A stretch of 56,723 bases of DNA, taken from contig JAJZUQ010000014.1 of the NCBI GenBank assembly GCA_021848385.1, forward strand, positions 1 to 56,723, written 5' to 3'. A model generated the notes under the pieces. That model did no database searches and was not told the origin of the DNA. It worked only from the letters and a program-made list of their open reading frames with translations. Every line of letters begins with the position of its first letter. Position 1 is the first letter of the stretch. The position numbers and the translations under genes were made by a program. The stretch comes from Deltaproteobacteria bacterium. Lineage in GTDB: Bacteria > Desulfobacterota > Desulfuromonadia > Geobacterales > Geobacteraceae. Positions 1-8,458 of the stretch are shown here, one piece after another.

Positions 1-1
1 C

Positions 2-721
2 GTCATCCGGTCCCGCCTCAAGGATGGTGCCCTCTTTGCCAACATATCCGCTGATACCGGCAAGCTCGACCTCCAGGGCCCCCTCGCCCGCCAGGTGCTT
101 GTTGAGATGTTCGGCCCGGCAATCGGGCAGATTCCCTATTTCAAGTTCATCAGGACCACCATCCTTGGGGTGGAGGCGATCGTCAGCCGGACCGGCTACA
201 CCGGCGAGCTGGGATACGAGCTGTTCCTCCCCGCCGACAAGGTGGTGGAGCTCTGGAACCTGCTTCTGTCGGACGAACGGGTGAAACCTGCCGGCCTCGG
301 CGCCCGGGATGTGCTGCGCCTGGAGGTGGGATACAGCCTCTACGGCAGCGACATCGACGAAGCGACGACGCCGCTGGAGGCGGGCCTTGACTCCTTCGTC
401 AACTTCGACAAGGCGTTCGTCGGGAAAGAGGCACTCCTGAAACAGCAACAGGAAGGGGCGAAGAAGGTCAAGGTCGCCTTCCAGGCCGGCTCTCGCCGCT
501 CGCCGCGCCACCACTACGAGATCTGCTTCGAAGGGGAGGCGGTCGGCACCGTCACGAGCGGGGTCTTCTCCCCCATGCTCGGCTGCGGCGTCGGCATCGG
601 TTTCGTCCGCCCCGACGTGGCCGTCCTCGGCGCCCCGCTCACCATCCGGCACGACAAGGTGAGCATGGAGGCAACGATAGTGGAGTTGCCATTTTACAAG
701 GACGGCTCGTTGAGGTCGTAG
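2..721 (+). CDS. gcvT: Glycine cleavage system T protein (aminomethyltransferase), 5' end missing
   Basis: The open frame runs in from the left edge, so the first third of the protein is outside the window; 239 residues are visible of a family length near 360. T protein moves the methylene group from the aminomethyl-lipoyl arm of H protein to tetrahydrofolate, releasing ammonia. The visible part has the family segment TGYTGELGYELF followed by GLGARDVLRLEVGYSLYG, and the C-terminal beta-barrel with the conserved TSGVFSPMLGCGVGIGFV block. It ends with TAG at 719-721. gcvH, gcvPA and gcvPB follow on the same strand, which fixes the identity. A repeat-bearing 169-bp gap separates it from gcvH. 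No truncation other than the window edge is seen. Confidence 0.95.
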   Translation, partial: VIRSRLKDGALFANISADTGKLDLQGPLARQVLVEMFGPAIGQIPYFKFIRTTILGVEAIVSRTGYTGELGYELFLPADKVVELWNLLLSDERVKPAGLGARDVLRLEVGYSLYGSDIDEATTPLEAGLDSFVNFDKAFVGKEALLKQQQEGAKKVKVAFQAGSRRSPRHHYEICFEGEAVGTVTSGVFSPMLGCGVGIGFVRPDVAVLGAPLTIRHDKVSMEATIVELPFYKDGSLRS

Positions 722-734
722 GATTGTTCAGAGC

Positions 735-820
735 ATAACTCCCCCTGGCCCCCTCTTAACTTAAGAGGGGGAATGCCGTTTCCCCTCCCCTTATTGTAAG
801 GGGAGGTCGGGAGGGGTTAC
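735..820. repeat. REP-like palindromic element, copy 1
   Basis: The gcvT-gcvH gap holds two adjacent hairpins: a perfect 11-bp inverted repeat at 749-759/761-771 (CCCCCTCTTAA and complement, one-base loop) and a 10-bp one at 784-793/797-806 (CCTCCCCTTA and complement). The block is bounded by ATAACTCCCCC at the left and GAGGGGTTAC at the right. The same design recurs at about 8240, 10118, 12969 and 29694. The element may end or attenuate gcvT transcription, but there is no clear T-run. Confidence 0.7.
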
Positions 821-890
821 GCCAGACGATTTCTTGCCTTAAGCTAATCGACATACAATTACAAGGTTTACAACTCAAGGGGGACATACC

Positions 891-1265
891 ATGGAAACCT
901 ATTTCACCAAAGAACACGAGTGGGTAAAGATCAAGGAAGGGATCGCCAGTGTTGGTATCACCGAGTATGCGGCCCATCAGCTGGGGGACGTGACCTTCGT
1001 GGAGCTTCCCCAGGTGGGGAAGACGGTCAAGCAGTTTCAGATGCTCTGCGCCATCGAGTCGGTGAAGGCCGCGAGCGACATCTACTCCCCCGTTTCCGGG
1101 ACGGTGACCAAGGTGAACGAGGCGCTGGAGGAGCGGCCGGAGATCGTCAACGAGGCGGCGGAGGATGCCGGCTGGATGGCCTTGATCGAGATGAGCGATC
1201 CGTCCGAGGTGAAGGCGCTCATGGACCGGGCCGCCTATGACGAATACCTCCGGGGACTCGAATGA
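891..1265 (+). CDS. gcvH: Glycine cleavage system H protein
   Basis: 124 residues, the usual size for the lipoylated shuttle protein of the glycine cleavage complex. It carries the aminomethyl group from P protein to T protein and electrons to dihydrolipoamide dehydrogenase. The lipoyl-attachment segment is [12 protein letters not shown] with the target lysine at residue 59; the N-terminal HEWV and [13 protein letters not shown] segments are also typical. The start is an ATG preceded by AAGGGGGACATACC, a good ribosome site. The stop overlaps the gcvPA start (ATGA at 1262-1265), indicating translational coupling. Its lysine is the likely substrate of the lipoylation enzymes encoded at 4094-5877. 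Confidence 0.97.
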   Translation: METYFTKEHEWVKIKEGIASVGITEYAAHQLGDVTFVELPQVGKTVKQFQMLCAIESVKAASDIYSPVSGTVTKVNEALEERPEIVNEAAEDAGWMALIEMSDPSEVKALMDRAAYDEYLRGLE

Positions 1266-2602
1266 GCGACGCCAATTACTGCCCCAACACCCCCGAGGAG
1301 ATCGGGGAGATGCTCGCCGCCATCGGGGTGGCGAGCGTGGAAGAGCTGTTCGCGCCGATCCCGGCTGCACTCAGGGCAAGCTCCTTCGACCTGCCGGACG
1401 GGATGTCGGAGTTCGAGCTGTTCCAGCGGATGCAGACCCTGGCGGGGCGGAACACCCAGGGGATGATCAACTTCATCGGCGGCGGCTATTACGACCATGT
1501 CATTCCGGCGGTGGTGGACCACCTCTCCGGCCGGGCCGAGTTCTACACCGCCTACACCCCCTACCAGCCCGAGTGTGCCCAGGGAACCCTGCAGGCGCTG
1601 TTCGAGTACCAGACCGCCATCTGCCGCCTGACCGGGATGGAAGTCGCCAACGCCTCCCTCTACGACGGGGCGACGGCCCTGGCGGAGGCGGCCATGATGG
1701 CACTGCGGGTGACCAACCGGAACCGGCTCGTCATGGACGGCGGGGTGAGCCCGTTCACCCGGCAGGTGGTGCGGACCTATCTGACCAACCTCGATGTCGA
1801 GATCGTGGAGATAGCCCCGCAGCAGGGGGGTACGGACCAGACAGCGATGCTGGCGGCCCTCAATGAACAGACCGCCGCGGTGCTGGTGCAGAATCCAAAT
1901 TTCTTCGGCACCCTGGACGACCTCACCGGCCTGGCAGATGCAGCCCACGCCAAGGGAGCGCTCCTGGTCGCGTCGGTCTACCCCATATCCCTCGGACTGG
2001 TGCAAAGCCCCGGCGACATGGGGGCCGACATCGCCGTGGGTGACGGCCAGAGCCTGGGGAACCCCCTCTCTTTCGGCGGTCCCTCCTTCGGTTTCATCGC
2101 CACCACCAAGAAGTACATCCGGAATCTGCCGGGGCGGATCATCGGCGAGACGGTGGACAGGGAAGGGCGACGCGGCTATGTCCTCACCCTCCAGGCCCGT
2201 GAGCAGCATATCAAGCGCCACAAGGCGACCTCCAACATCTGCAGCAACCAGAGCCTCTGTGCCTTGCGGGGACTCATCTTCCTCGCCAGTATCGGCAAAC
2301 AGGGGTTCACTGAACTGGCCCGGCTCAACTACGACAAGGCGGAATTCGCCAAGAGCACCCTCGCCGCTGTCAAAGGGGTAACCGTCGTCAACTGCGGCGC
2401 CACCTTCAACGAGTTTACCCTGGCGCTGCCGAAGAGCGCCGACGAGGTGGTGGTAAAGCTTCTCCAGTCCCACGTCGCCGCCGGCGTACCGCTCGCAGCC
2501 TATTACCCGGGGATGGAGAACTGCCTGGTGGTGACGGTGACTGAGAAGCGGACCAAGGACGAGATACTGGCCCTGGCCAGGGAACTGGAGAGGGCTCTAT
2601 GA
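1262..2602 (+). CDS. gcvPA: Glycine dehydrogenase (decarboxylating) subunit 1
   Basis: 446 residues, matching the N-terminal half of a two-subunit P protein. Together with the product of the next gene it decarboxylates glycine with pyridoxal phosphate and loads aminomethyl onto H protein. Family segments include the N-terminal [14 protein letters not shown], the [13 protein letters not shown] segment, [14 protein letters not shown] and, near the C-terminus, [15 protein letters not shown]. The PLP lysine is not in this subunit. The start codon overlaps the gcvH stop by four bases, and the stop overlaps the next start in the same way (ATGA at 2599-2602), so the three genes form a tightly coupled operon. 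The split P protein is the arrangement known from many thermophiles, Firmicutes and Deltaproteobacteria. Confidence 0.96.
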   Translation: MSDANYCPNTPEEIGEMLAAIGVASVEELFAPIPAALRASSFDLPDGMSEFELFQRMQTLAGRNTQGMINFIGGGYYDHVIPAVVDHLSGRAEFYTAYTPYQPECAQGTLQALFEYQTAICRLTGMEVANASLYDGATALAEAAMMALRVTNRNRLVMDGGVSPFTRQVVRTYLTNLDVEIVEIAPQQGGTDQTAMLAALNEQTAAVLVQNPNFFGTLDDLTGLADAAHAKGALLVASVYPISLGLVQSPGDMGADIAVGDGQSLGNPLSFGGPSFGFIATTKKYIRNLPGRIIGETVDREGRRGYVLTLQAREQHIKRHKATSNICSNQSLCALRGLIFLASIGKQGFTELARLNYDKAEFAKSTLAAVKGVTVVNCGATFNEFTLALPKSADEVVVKLLQSHVAAGVPLAAYYPGMENCLVVTVTEKRTKDEILALARELERAL

Positions 2603-4044
2603 AACTGATCTACGAACAATCCGTTGCCGGCCGCCCCGGCGTGAAGCTGCCGGCCGCCGACGTCCCCCGGGCTGCGGCACTTCCAGCTTCCCTGCTCAGG
2701 AAAGAGGCCGCCGGGCTTCCCGAGGTGAGCGAGATGGACGTGGTGCGCCACTACACCAATCTGTCGCGGCTCAACTTCTCGGTGGACACCAATTTCTATC
2801 CCCTCGGCTCCTGCACCATGAAGTACAATGCCAAGGTGCTGGAGAACGTTGCCGGGCTCTTTGCCCCTTACCATCCCATGACTCCCCTTCTCCCGACCGG
2901 CGAACGGTTCAGTCAGGGGGCGCTCGGGCTGCTCCACGAGCTGGGAGGGTGGCTGGCCGAAATCACCGGCATGGACGAGGTGACCACCCAACCACTGGCC
3001 GGCGCCCACGGCGAGATGACCGGCATCATGCTGATCGCCGCCTACCACCGGGCGAAGGGGAACAAGAAGAAGTACGTGGTGGTCCCTGACTCCTCCCACG
3101 GCACCAACCCGGCGTCTGCAGCCATGGTGGGGTACGAGATCATCACCGTTCCCACCGCCCCTTACGGCGACATGGACCTGGAGCTCTTTCGTCAGGCGAT
3201 GAACGACGAGGTGGCGGCGGTCATGATGACCTGTCCCAACACCCTCGGCCTCTTCAATCCCCATATCAAGGAGATCGCCGACATCGCCCACTCCCACGGC
3301 GCCCTCATGTACTACGACGGCGCCAACCTGAACGCCATCCTGGGGAAGGTGCGGCCGGGTGACGTGGGGTTCGACGTGATCCACGTCAATCTCCACAAGA
3401 CCTTTGGCACTCCCCACGGCGGTGGCGGGCCGGGGAGCGGACCGGTGGGGGTGAAGAAGTCACTCGTCCCCTTCCTCCCCACGCCGCGGGTTGTCAAAAA
3501 AGATGACGGCAGCTACGGCCTGGAAACGGAGCATCCCGCAAGTATCGGCCGGCTCGCCAACTTCTTCGGCAACTTCGGGGTGATGGTCAAGGCGTTCGCC
3601 TACATGACCATGCTCGGCCGGGAGGGACTCATCCAGGTGAGCGAGCAGGCGGTTCTGAACGCCAACTACATCATGAGCCGCCTGAAGGACCTCTTTGAAG
3701 TCCCCTACGACCAGACCTGCATGCACGAGTGCGTCTTCTCGGCAAGCCGGCAGTTGAAGCAGGGGGTGCACGCCATCGACATCGCCAAGTACCTCATCGA
3801 CCGGGGGTACCACCCCCCCACGGTCTATTTCCCGCTCATCGTCAAGGAGGCGATCATGATCGAGCCGACTGAGACCGAGAGCAAGGCGACCATGGATGCC
3901 TTCATCGCGGTGATGCGGGAGGCGGCCGAGGCGGCGGAGAAGGACCCGGAAGCCCTCCATACGGCGCCGGTCTCCATGCCGGTATCGCGTCTCGACGAGA
4001 CCAAGGCGGCGCGGGAGCAGAACGTCTGTCACATGAAATGGTAA
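2599..4044 (+). CDS. gcvPB: Glycine dehydrogenase (decarboxylating) subunit 2
   Basis: 481 residues; the PLP-binding half of the split P protein. The cofactor lysine is residue 267 in [18 protein letters not shown], whose glycine-rich tail is the family hallmark. Other conserved blocks are [12 protein letters not shown] near residue 75, [11 protein letters not shown], and the C-terminal [14 protein letters not shown]. It starts at the ATG overlapping the gcvPA stop. The only notable downstream space is a 49-bp gap to the lipM-like gene, so the lipoylation genes may be read from the same transcript. No odd residues are seen in the parts compared. Confidence 0.97.
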   Translation: MKLIYEQSVAGRPGVKLPAADVPRAAALPASLLRKEAAGLPEVSEMDVVRHYTNLSRLNFSVDTNFYPLGSCTMKYNAKVLENVAGLFAPYHPMTPLLPTGERFSQGALGLLHELGGWLAEITGMDEVTTQPLAGAHGEMTGIMLIAAYHRAKGNKKKYVVVPDSSHGTNPASAAMVGYEIITVPTAPYGDMDLELFRQAMNDEVAAVMMTCPNTLGLFNPHIKEIADIAHSHGALMYYDGANLNAILGKVRPGDVGFDVIHVNLHKTFGTPHGGGGPGSGPVGVKKSLVPFLPTPRVVKKDDGSYGLETEHPASIGRLANFFGNFGVMVKAFAYMTMLGREGLIQVSEQAVLNANYIMSRLKDLFEVPYDQTCMHECVFSASRQLKQGVHAIDIAKYLIDRGYHPPTVYFPLIVKEAIMIEPTETESKATMDAFIAVMREAAEAAEKDPEALHTAPVSMPVSRLDETKAAREQNVCHMKW

Positions 4045-4093
4045 CTATGGGCGGAGTGGGAAGCAGTTCTCACTCCTTTCCCGCAGCTTCGCT

Positions 4094-4909
4094 ATGAACA
4101 GTTCCCCTTGCCCTTGGCGCCTCATCGACACCGGCCCCCTGGCCGGCCCCGCCAATATGGCGGTTGACGAGGCGCTCCTCAACAGTTTCGACCCGGCCGA
4201 TTCCCTGCCGGTGCTCCGCCTTTACGGGTGGGAGCCACCGGCTTTTTCACTGGGGAAATTCCAGGTGGCGGATGAGGTCCTCGACCTGGCATATTGCCGG
4301 GCTGCCGGCATCCCGGTGGTCCGGCGGGTGACCGGCGGCGGGGTCATCTATCACGCGTCGGAACTCACCTACAGCATTGTCTGCGCCCAGCGCCACATCC
4401 CCGATGCCACCTCCGTCAAGGGGGCGTTCCGCACCCTCTGCGGGTTCCTGCTCCTTGCCTACAATCGGCTCGGCCTCGACGCCTCCTTCGCCGTCGACCG
4501 GCATCCCGGCCACGGGCGGCTCGGGGAGCGGACCCCCTTCTGCTTCGCCGGCAAGGAGGAGTACGACATCCTCGTCGGCTGCCGGAAGGTCGGAGGCAAT
4601 GCCCAGCGCCGCGTCCGGGAGACGGTCTTTCAGCACGGCTCCATTCCGCTGGAAAACAGGTTGTCCATGGCGCTCCCCTTCCTCCGGGAACATCCGTCCG
4701 GGGTGGAAGAGGGGACCGTCAGCCTGACGGAGCTGGGGGTGACGCTGCCGGTGGAGCGGCTCAAAGGGGTGTTCGTGGAGGCGTTCCGGGAAAGCCTCGG
4801 GGTCGTGTTCGAGGAGAGCGGCCTCACCATTGCGGAAGCAGAGATGGCTGAGAGATTGCTGCGGGAGAAGTACGAAAACGACGGATGGAACCGGGACGGA
4901 AGGCCTTGA
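4094..4909 (+). CDS. lipM: LipM-like octanoyltransferase / lipoate-protein ligase family
   Basis: 271 residues of the BPL/LplA/LipB fold. Visible motifs are the RRVTGGGVIYHASELTYSIV block (about 78-97) and CRKVGGNAQRR with the conserved lysine at 165. A cysteine at residue 150 (CFAGKEEYDI) sits exactly where the Bacillus LipM family has its catalytic cysteine, whereas LplA-type ligases use no cysteine there. I therefore infer an octanoyl-ACP:protein transferase that supplies the octanoyl group on which LipA acts; a ligase using free lipoate is the alternative. It lies between gcvPB and lipA, which points to GcvH as the natural acceptor. The start is the ATG at 4094; the ribosome site is weak. 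Confidence 0.85.
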   Translation: MNSSPCPWRLIDTGPLAGPANMAVDEALLNSFDPADSLPVLRLYGWEPPAFSLGKFQVADEVLDLAYCRAAGIPVVRRVTGGGVIYHASELTYSIVCAQRHIPDATSVKGAFRTLCGFLLLAYNRLGLDASFAVDRHPGHGRLGERTPFCFAGKEEYDILVGCRKVGGNAQRRVRETVFQHGSIPLENRLSMALPFLREHPSGVEEGTVSLTELGVTLPVERLKGVFVEAFRESLGVVFEESGLTIAEAEMAERLLREKYENDGWNRDGRP

Positions 4910-5028
4910 TAAGGCATTTAACCACGAATGGCACGAATAGAAACAGGCGATAGGGGTAGAGACCACCGTTGCCGTCCCAATGATCGTGGACACGGTGGTG
5001 AAGCGTTGCGAAGAAACGAGGTTGCTGT

Positions 5029-5877
5029 ATGAAAATTGCCCGCCGGCCGGAATGGCTGCAGAAGAAGATATCGCCCGCCGCCCATGCCGACATGGAGCGG
5101 CTCCTGGGTGATCTGCGACTCCACACGGTCTGCCAGGAGGCTCACTGCCCGAACATTTCCGAGTGCTTCCGGCAGCGTCAGGCGACCTTCCTCATTCTCG
5201 GCCGGCTCTGCACCCGCCTCTGCTCCTTCTGCAACGTCACCAAGGAAACGCCGGGACCGGTGGATTCCGCCGAGCCGGCGCGGGTGGCGGCAGCGGTCGT
5301 CCGTCTCGGTCTCAGGCACGTGGTGATCACGAGCCCGACCCGGGACGACCTGCCGGACGGTGGAGCGGGGCATTATGGGGAGACAGTGGCGGCGATCCGG
5401 CAGGCGTCGCCCGGGACGCGCATCGAACTCCTCATCCCCGATTTTCAGGGGGAACGGGCCGGCCTTGCCGTCGTAGCTGAATCCCGGCCGGACATCATCG
5501 GCCACAACCTGGAGACGGTGCCACGCCTCTACCATATCCGCCAGGGGGCCGACTACGGGCGCTCCCTCCGTGTCCTGGCAACGCTGCGGGAACTGGCACC
5601 GGACCTTTCCACCAAGTCGGGGCTCATGCTCGGTCTGGGAGAAGAAGAGGACGAAGTGCTGGGGGTACTGGCGGACCTGCGAAAGGTGGGGTGCTCGTAC
5701 TTGAGCCTGGGGCAGTACCTGGCGCCGAGCAAGGGGCACCAGCCGGTGGAGCGGTTCGTGGAGCCGGCGGAGTTCGAGCGGTACCGGGAGCGGGCACTTG
5801 CCATGGGGTTCATTCACGTGGAGAGCGGCCCCTACGTGCGGAGTTCCTACCATGCGGAGCAGTATGGCCCGGCTTAA
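5029..5877 (+). CDS. lipA: Lipoyl synthase
   Basis: 282 residues, slightly shorter than the usual 290-320. Radical SAM enzyme that inserts two sulfurs into protein-bound octanoyl groups. Both iron-sulfur signatures are present: CQEAHCPNISEC (auxiliary cluster, CX4CX5C) and CTRLCSFC (radical SAM cluster, CX3CX2C). The C-terminal RSSYHAEQ serine motif that ligates the auxiliary cluster is also present. Start: ATG at 5029 after a GAGGTTGCTGT stretch. The 119-bp gap before it contains ordinary dispersed sequence (CCACGAATGGCACGAATAG) and no gene. Together with gcvH and lipM this completes lipoylation of the H protein within one cluster. Confidence 0.96.
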   Translation: MKIARRPEWLQKKISPAAHADMERLLGDLRLHTVCQEAHCPNISECFRQRQATFLILGRLCTRLCSFCNVTKETPGPVDSAEPARVAAAVVRLGLRHVVITSPTRDDLPDGGAGHYGETVAAIRQASPGTRIELLIPDFQGERAGLAVVAESRPDIIGHNLETVPRLYHIRQGADYGRSLRVLATLRELAPDLSTKSGLMLGLGEEEDEVLGVLADLRKVGCSYLSLGQYLAPSKGHQPVERFVEPAEFERYRERALAMGFIHVESGPYVRSSYHAEQYGPA

Positions 5878-5897
5878 AAAGAGAACTACGATTTTTT

Positions 5898-5960
5898 ACC
5901 ACAGAGGACGCAGAGGGACAGAAAAAAATCGAGGCCGTTTTTCTCCGTGTTCTCTGTGGT
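5898..5960. repeat. Imperfect long inverted repeat (dispersed CCACAGAG type) between convergent genes
   Basis: Arms 5898-5915 and 5943-5960 match at 15 of 18 positions (ACCACAGAG at the outer ends). Sequences of this ACCACAGAGG-ACACAGAG type are common dispersed intergenic repeats in many bacteria. Lying between lipA (+) and the hydrolase (-), it could act as a shared transcription stop; the A-run at 5922-5928 and T-run at 5938-5942 lie inside the loop, so a simple intrinsic terminator is not evident. Confidence 0.6.
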
Positions 5961-5993
5961 CAAAGCATTTGATTAAGATTTCCGCTGTTCGCG

Positions 5994-6803
5994 TCATTCC
6001 ACTCTGACACTTGATGGTGAGGTAGGCGGTCGGAAAATTTCCCGGAAGAACGACTTCATCGCCTCCCATGACCGCATATCCGCCTTCTTGTCGTAGGCAA
6101 CCCCCTTCAGATGGTAGCTGTCCGCTTCCGGGTTGGTGAAGCTGTGGACTGCACCGCCGTATTGGGTGAGCTGCCAGTCTGCCCCGGCCTGGCGCATCTC
6201 ATCCTCGAAGGCGGCCAGCTGCTGTGCCGTGACAAAGGGGTCGTCGGCACCCTGGAGGACGAGAACTTTCGCCTTGATGGTGCCGGGCTGGGCGGGAAGG
6301 GGGGTATCCAGGTTGCCGTGGAAGCTCACCACCCCCACCAGTGGCGCACCACCCCTCGCCATCTCCAGGACCGTCGTGCCGCCGAAGCAGTAGCCTATGG
6401 CCGCCACCCGTGCCGGGTCGGTCAGTTTCTGCTGCAACAGGACGTCGAGCCCTGCCCGGGCACGGGCGCGCATGAAGGGACGGTCGTTCTTGAACTTCCC
6501 CGCCAGTTTCCCTGCCTCTTCCGCTGTCGTGGCGAGAATCCCCTTGCCGTACATGTCGAGGGCGAAAGCGATGTAGCCGAGTTTTGCCAGCTGTTCGGCC
6601 CGGTGCCGGACGTAGGTGTTGTTCCCCCACCATTCATGCACCACCAGCACACCGGGGCGTTTTCCCTTGACGGCGTCGTCCCATGCCAGGTACCCCTGGA
6701 GCAGGGTGTTGCCGTTGCGGTACTCTATGGTTTTTGTCTGGACCTTCGCTTCGGCGGCGTTGGTGATGAGCAGGAGAACGAGAACGGGGAGGACGAATTT
6801 CAT
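5994..6803 (-). CDS. Secreted dienelactone hydrolase family protein
   Basis: 269 residues with an N-terminal signal peptide (MKFVLPVLVLLLITNAAEA), so probably periplasmic. The alpha/beta-hydrolase core has the dienelactone-hydrolase nucleophile GYCFGG with cysteine at 139, the acid in QGADDPF (Asp187/188) and histidine 220 in GAVHSF. The VHEWWGNN segment near 56-62 is typical of the family. The archetype opens dienelactone in chlorocatechol breakdown, but secreted paralogues like this one have no settled substrate. Start: ATG preceded, on the minus strand, by AGGAGGTGCCCG. It is a single gene, convergent with lipA. Confidence 0.88.
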   Translation of the reverse strand: MKFVLPVLVLLLITNAAEAKVQTKTIEYRNGNTLLQGYLAWDDAVKGKRPGVLVVHEWWGNNTYVRHRAEQLAKLGYIAFALDMYGKGILATTAEEAGKLAGKFKNDRPFMRARARAGLDVLLQQKLTDPARVAAIGYCFGGTTVLEMARGGAPLVGVVSFHGNLDTPLPAQPGTIKAKVLVLQGADDPFVTAQQLAAFEDEMRQAGADWQLTQYGGAVHSFTNPEADSYHLKGVAYDKKADMRSWEAMKSFFREIFRPPTSPSSVRVE

Positions 6804-6872
6804 CGGGCACCTCCTGGCCGATATTCGGCCCGTTTTTTGCTTTAATTACAGAGGCACTTAAACATATCCATG

Positions 6873-6926
6873 GTAGGGGCGATCCTTGTGATCGCCCAAT
6901 CTGGGGCGGGGGTACCCCGCCCCTAC
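6873..6926. repeat. Nested palindromes of the GTAGGGGCG type
   Basis: Outer arms GTAGGGGCG (6873-6881) and CGCCCCTAC (6918-6926) enclose two hairpins: GGGCGATC/GATCGCCC at 6877-6884/6890-6897 and a near-perfect G/C palindrome at 6903-6923. This is a recognised style of dispersed intergenic repeat. The rest of the 6804-7114 gap holds the divergent promoter regions for the hydrolase (-) and the M23 gene (+); I see no gene or clear promoter boxes there. Confidence 0.65.
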
Positions 6927-7114
6927 GGAAGGGTTGTCATGTTTAATTGCCGGAGCAAAACATTTTTTGTACTGGTTGAGTTATACCATGCTGCAACAGC
7001 TTTGCAATCCAGCCGGATGGCCCACCGGCAGGGACCCCCGGCCGGGAGACTTGACCTGAATTTCGCGTAAGGGTAGCATGTAAACGAAAAGATTATCTGC
7101 GTAACAGGAGAACG

Positions 7115-7702
7115 GTGCGGAAGATGAGTGGAACAGGTATGAAAATTTTGCGGGCTGTGACTGTCGTTCTGTTGCTGGCGCTGCCGGCTGGCGCCCTTGC
7201 CTCCCGCCAGTTGCCGGTTGATGGTGGAACGGTCACCTCCGGCATCGGCTGGCGCCTCGACCCCTTTGGCAGCGGCAGGATGGTTCACCACAACGGCGTG
7301 GACATCGCGGTCCCCCTGGGAACCCCTGTCTATCCGACCCAGGTGGGAACGGTCTATTTCGCCGGACCGTACAAGGGGTACGGCAACATGGTCGCTGTGG
7401 ACCATGGCAACGGTTATATCACCATCTATGGCCACAACGGTGAGATCAAGGTCCATCCGGGCCAGCATGTCGATACCACGACAGTGCTTGCCCTTTCGGG
7501 TAACACGGGCCGTTCTACCGGCCCCCATGTCCATTATGAAGTCCGGCAGCTTCCCGGCTACGCAAAGGTCCACCAGAAACAGCTGGAGAGAAGCCTCGAA
7601 GCGGCGATCAGGAAAAATATCGACGGTTGGGTTGATAATATCGTCACTGGCCAGGGAGGTCCCGACCCGGAGAGTTTCCTCCCGGATGACCTGAACGAGT
7701 AG
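7115..7702 (+). CDS. Secreted M23 (LytM-type) metallopeptidase
   Basis: 195 residues. A short signal peptide (ILRAVTVVLLLALPAGALA) precedes one peptidase M23 domain. Zinc-site motifs are complete: HNGVD (His59, Asp63) and HVH (138-140), with YGH at 105-107. The enzyme is expected to cut cross-bridges in peptidoglycan in the periplasm. Having intact catalytic residues, it is more likely an active endopeptidase than a NlpD/EnvC-type activator. I chose GTG at 7115 because AGGAG stands four bases upstream; ATG at 7124 or 7139 in the same frame is possible. It is a single gene, followed by a short direct repeat. Confidence 0.9.
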   Translation: MRKMSGTGMKILRAVTVVLLLALPAGALASRQLPVDGGTVTSGIGWRLDPFGSGRMVHHNGVDIAVPLGTPVYPTQVGTVYFAGPYKGYGNMVAVDHGNGYITIYGHNGEIKVHPGQHVDTTTVLALSGNTGRSTGPHVHYEVRQLPGYAKVHQKQLERSLEAAIRKNIDGWVDNIVTGQGGPDPESFLPDDLNE

Positions 7703-7711
7703 TCGCCCCCT

Positions 7712-7822
7712 GTTGCAGCAGGCTGTCAGTCGATCATACCGTTGCGGGGCTGTAACCCCCTGGTATACGTCCACGATGTACCGCGTTGCAGCAGGCTGTC
7801 AGTCGATCATACCGTTGCGGGG
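7712..7822. repeat. 38-bp direct repeat, two copies 73 bp apart
   Basis: The stretch beginning GTTGCAGCAGGCTGTCAGTC occurs at 7712-7749 and again, identical over 38 bases, at 7785-7822. The 35-bp spacer contains a small hairpin-like GGGGCTGTAACCCC at 7745-7758. The repeat lies just after the M23 stop and before the small membrane-protein gene on the other strand. It could be a recent tandem duplication of a 73-bp unit or an attachment-site scar; nothing mobile is visible nearby. Confidence 0.8.
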
Positions 7823-7933
7823 TACCAATTCCCGCTCCATATACCCCATCCGCTCCGGCCCTAAAATCGCAAGGCCTTCCCGCAGGCGGTCCGTACCTTC
7901 CCTAAGCGCCGCCATGTCCACTCAGTGACAATC

Positions 7934-8146
7934 TTACTGCCCACCGCAACCATCCCGTTTGCCGAGTACCTCCATGGCGAGGGGGACGGTGCTGATTGCG
8001 CCGACCAGGAACAGCGTCCAGCCGATCGAGCGGCGCTGCTCTGCACTGAGGCGGTCCGCGACCAACAGCGCGACACCTGCCCCGAGTGCGCCGCGGGTTC
8101 CCGCGATGAGGGCCAGTTCCGGTAAGGTCAATTTCATTTCCTTCAT
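7934..8146 (-). CDS. Small hydrophobic protein of unknown function
   Basis: 70 residues if read from the ATG at 8146, which has GGGAGG four bases upstream on the minus strand. The product MKEMKLTLPELALIAGTRGA... has two hydrophobic stretches (about 10-28 and 40-58) separated by the charged loop ADRLSAEQRRS, so it is probably a two-helix inner-membrane protein. It ends in a polar tail GKRDGCGGQ. I do not recognise the family. The rather good ribosome site and hydrophobic pattern support a real gene, although no operon partner gives a clue. The space from 8147 to the next gene at 8459 holds a REP-like element and no other gene. Confidence 0.6.
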   Translation of the reverse strand: MKEMKLTLPELALIAGTRGALGAGVALLVADRLSAEQRRSIGWTLFLVGAISTVPLAMEVLGKRDGCGGQ

Positions 8147-8239
8147 AGTGCCTCCCTGGTGCATCATGGAATTCAACGGGAAAACCTGTCACGTTTGAGC
8201 CTCTTGCAAAAGTCTCTGCTCGATCCACTATGTGCGCGT

Positions 8240-8302
8240 CATAACCCCCTTCAATCCCCCCTTATCTAAGGGGGGAAGCGAGCGAAGCGAAGCAGGGGGG
8301 TT
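8240..8302. repeat. REP-like palindromic element, copy 2
   Basis: A perfect 10-bp inverted repeat TCCCCCCTTA (8255-8264) with its complement at 8267-8276, loop TC. The block is flanked by ATAACCCCC at the left and GGGGGGTTAC at the right, the same outer boundaries as the elements near 735 and 29694. It also contains the short direct run GCGAGCGAAGCGAAGC. Confidence 0.7.
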
Positions 8303-8458
8303 ACAGATTTTGTAGTTTTTGTCTTTTTGCAAGGGGCTCGTTTTAACGTTTTTTGCCTGCCACCAGTTTACCGCAAACGGGCGGGACATGCAGGGGAAAT
8401 TACCCTGGCTGAACGTAAAGGTGGCTCCGGCAGTGGAGGGGAAAGCTGCTATACTGAC

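Noticed and set aside
1235..2473. 412-codon open frame opposite gcvPA
   Set aside because: Antisense shadow; no motif and no ribosome site, while gcvPA is unmistakable.
7712..7822. CRISPR array
   Set aside because: Only two copies, no third repeat, and no cas genes.
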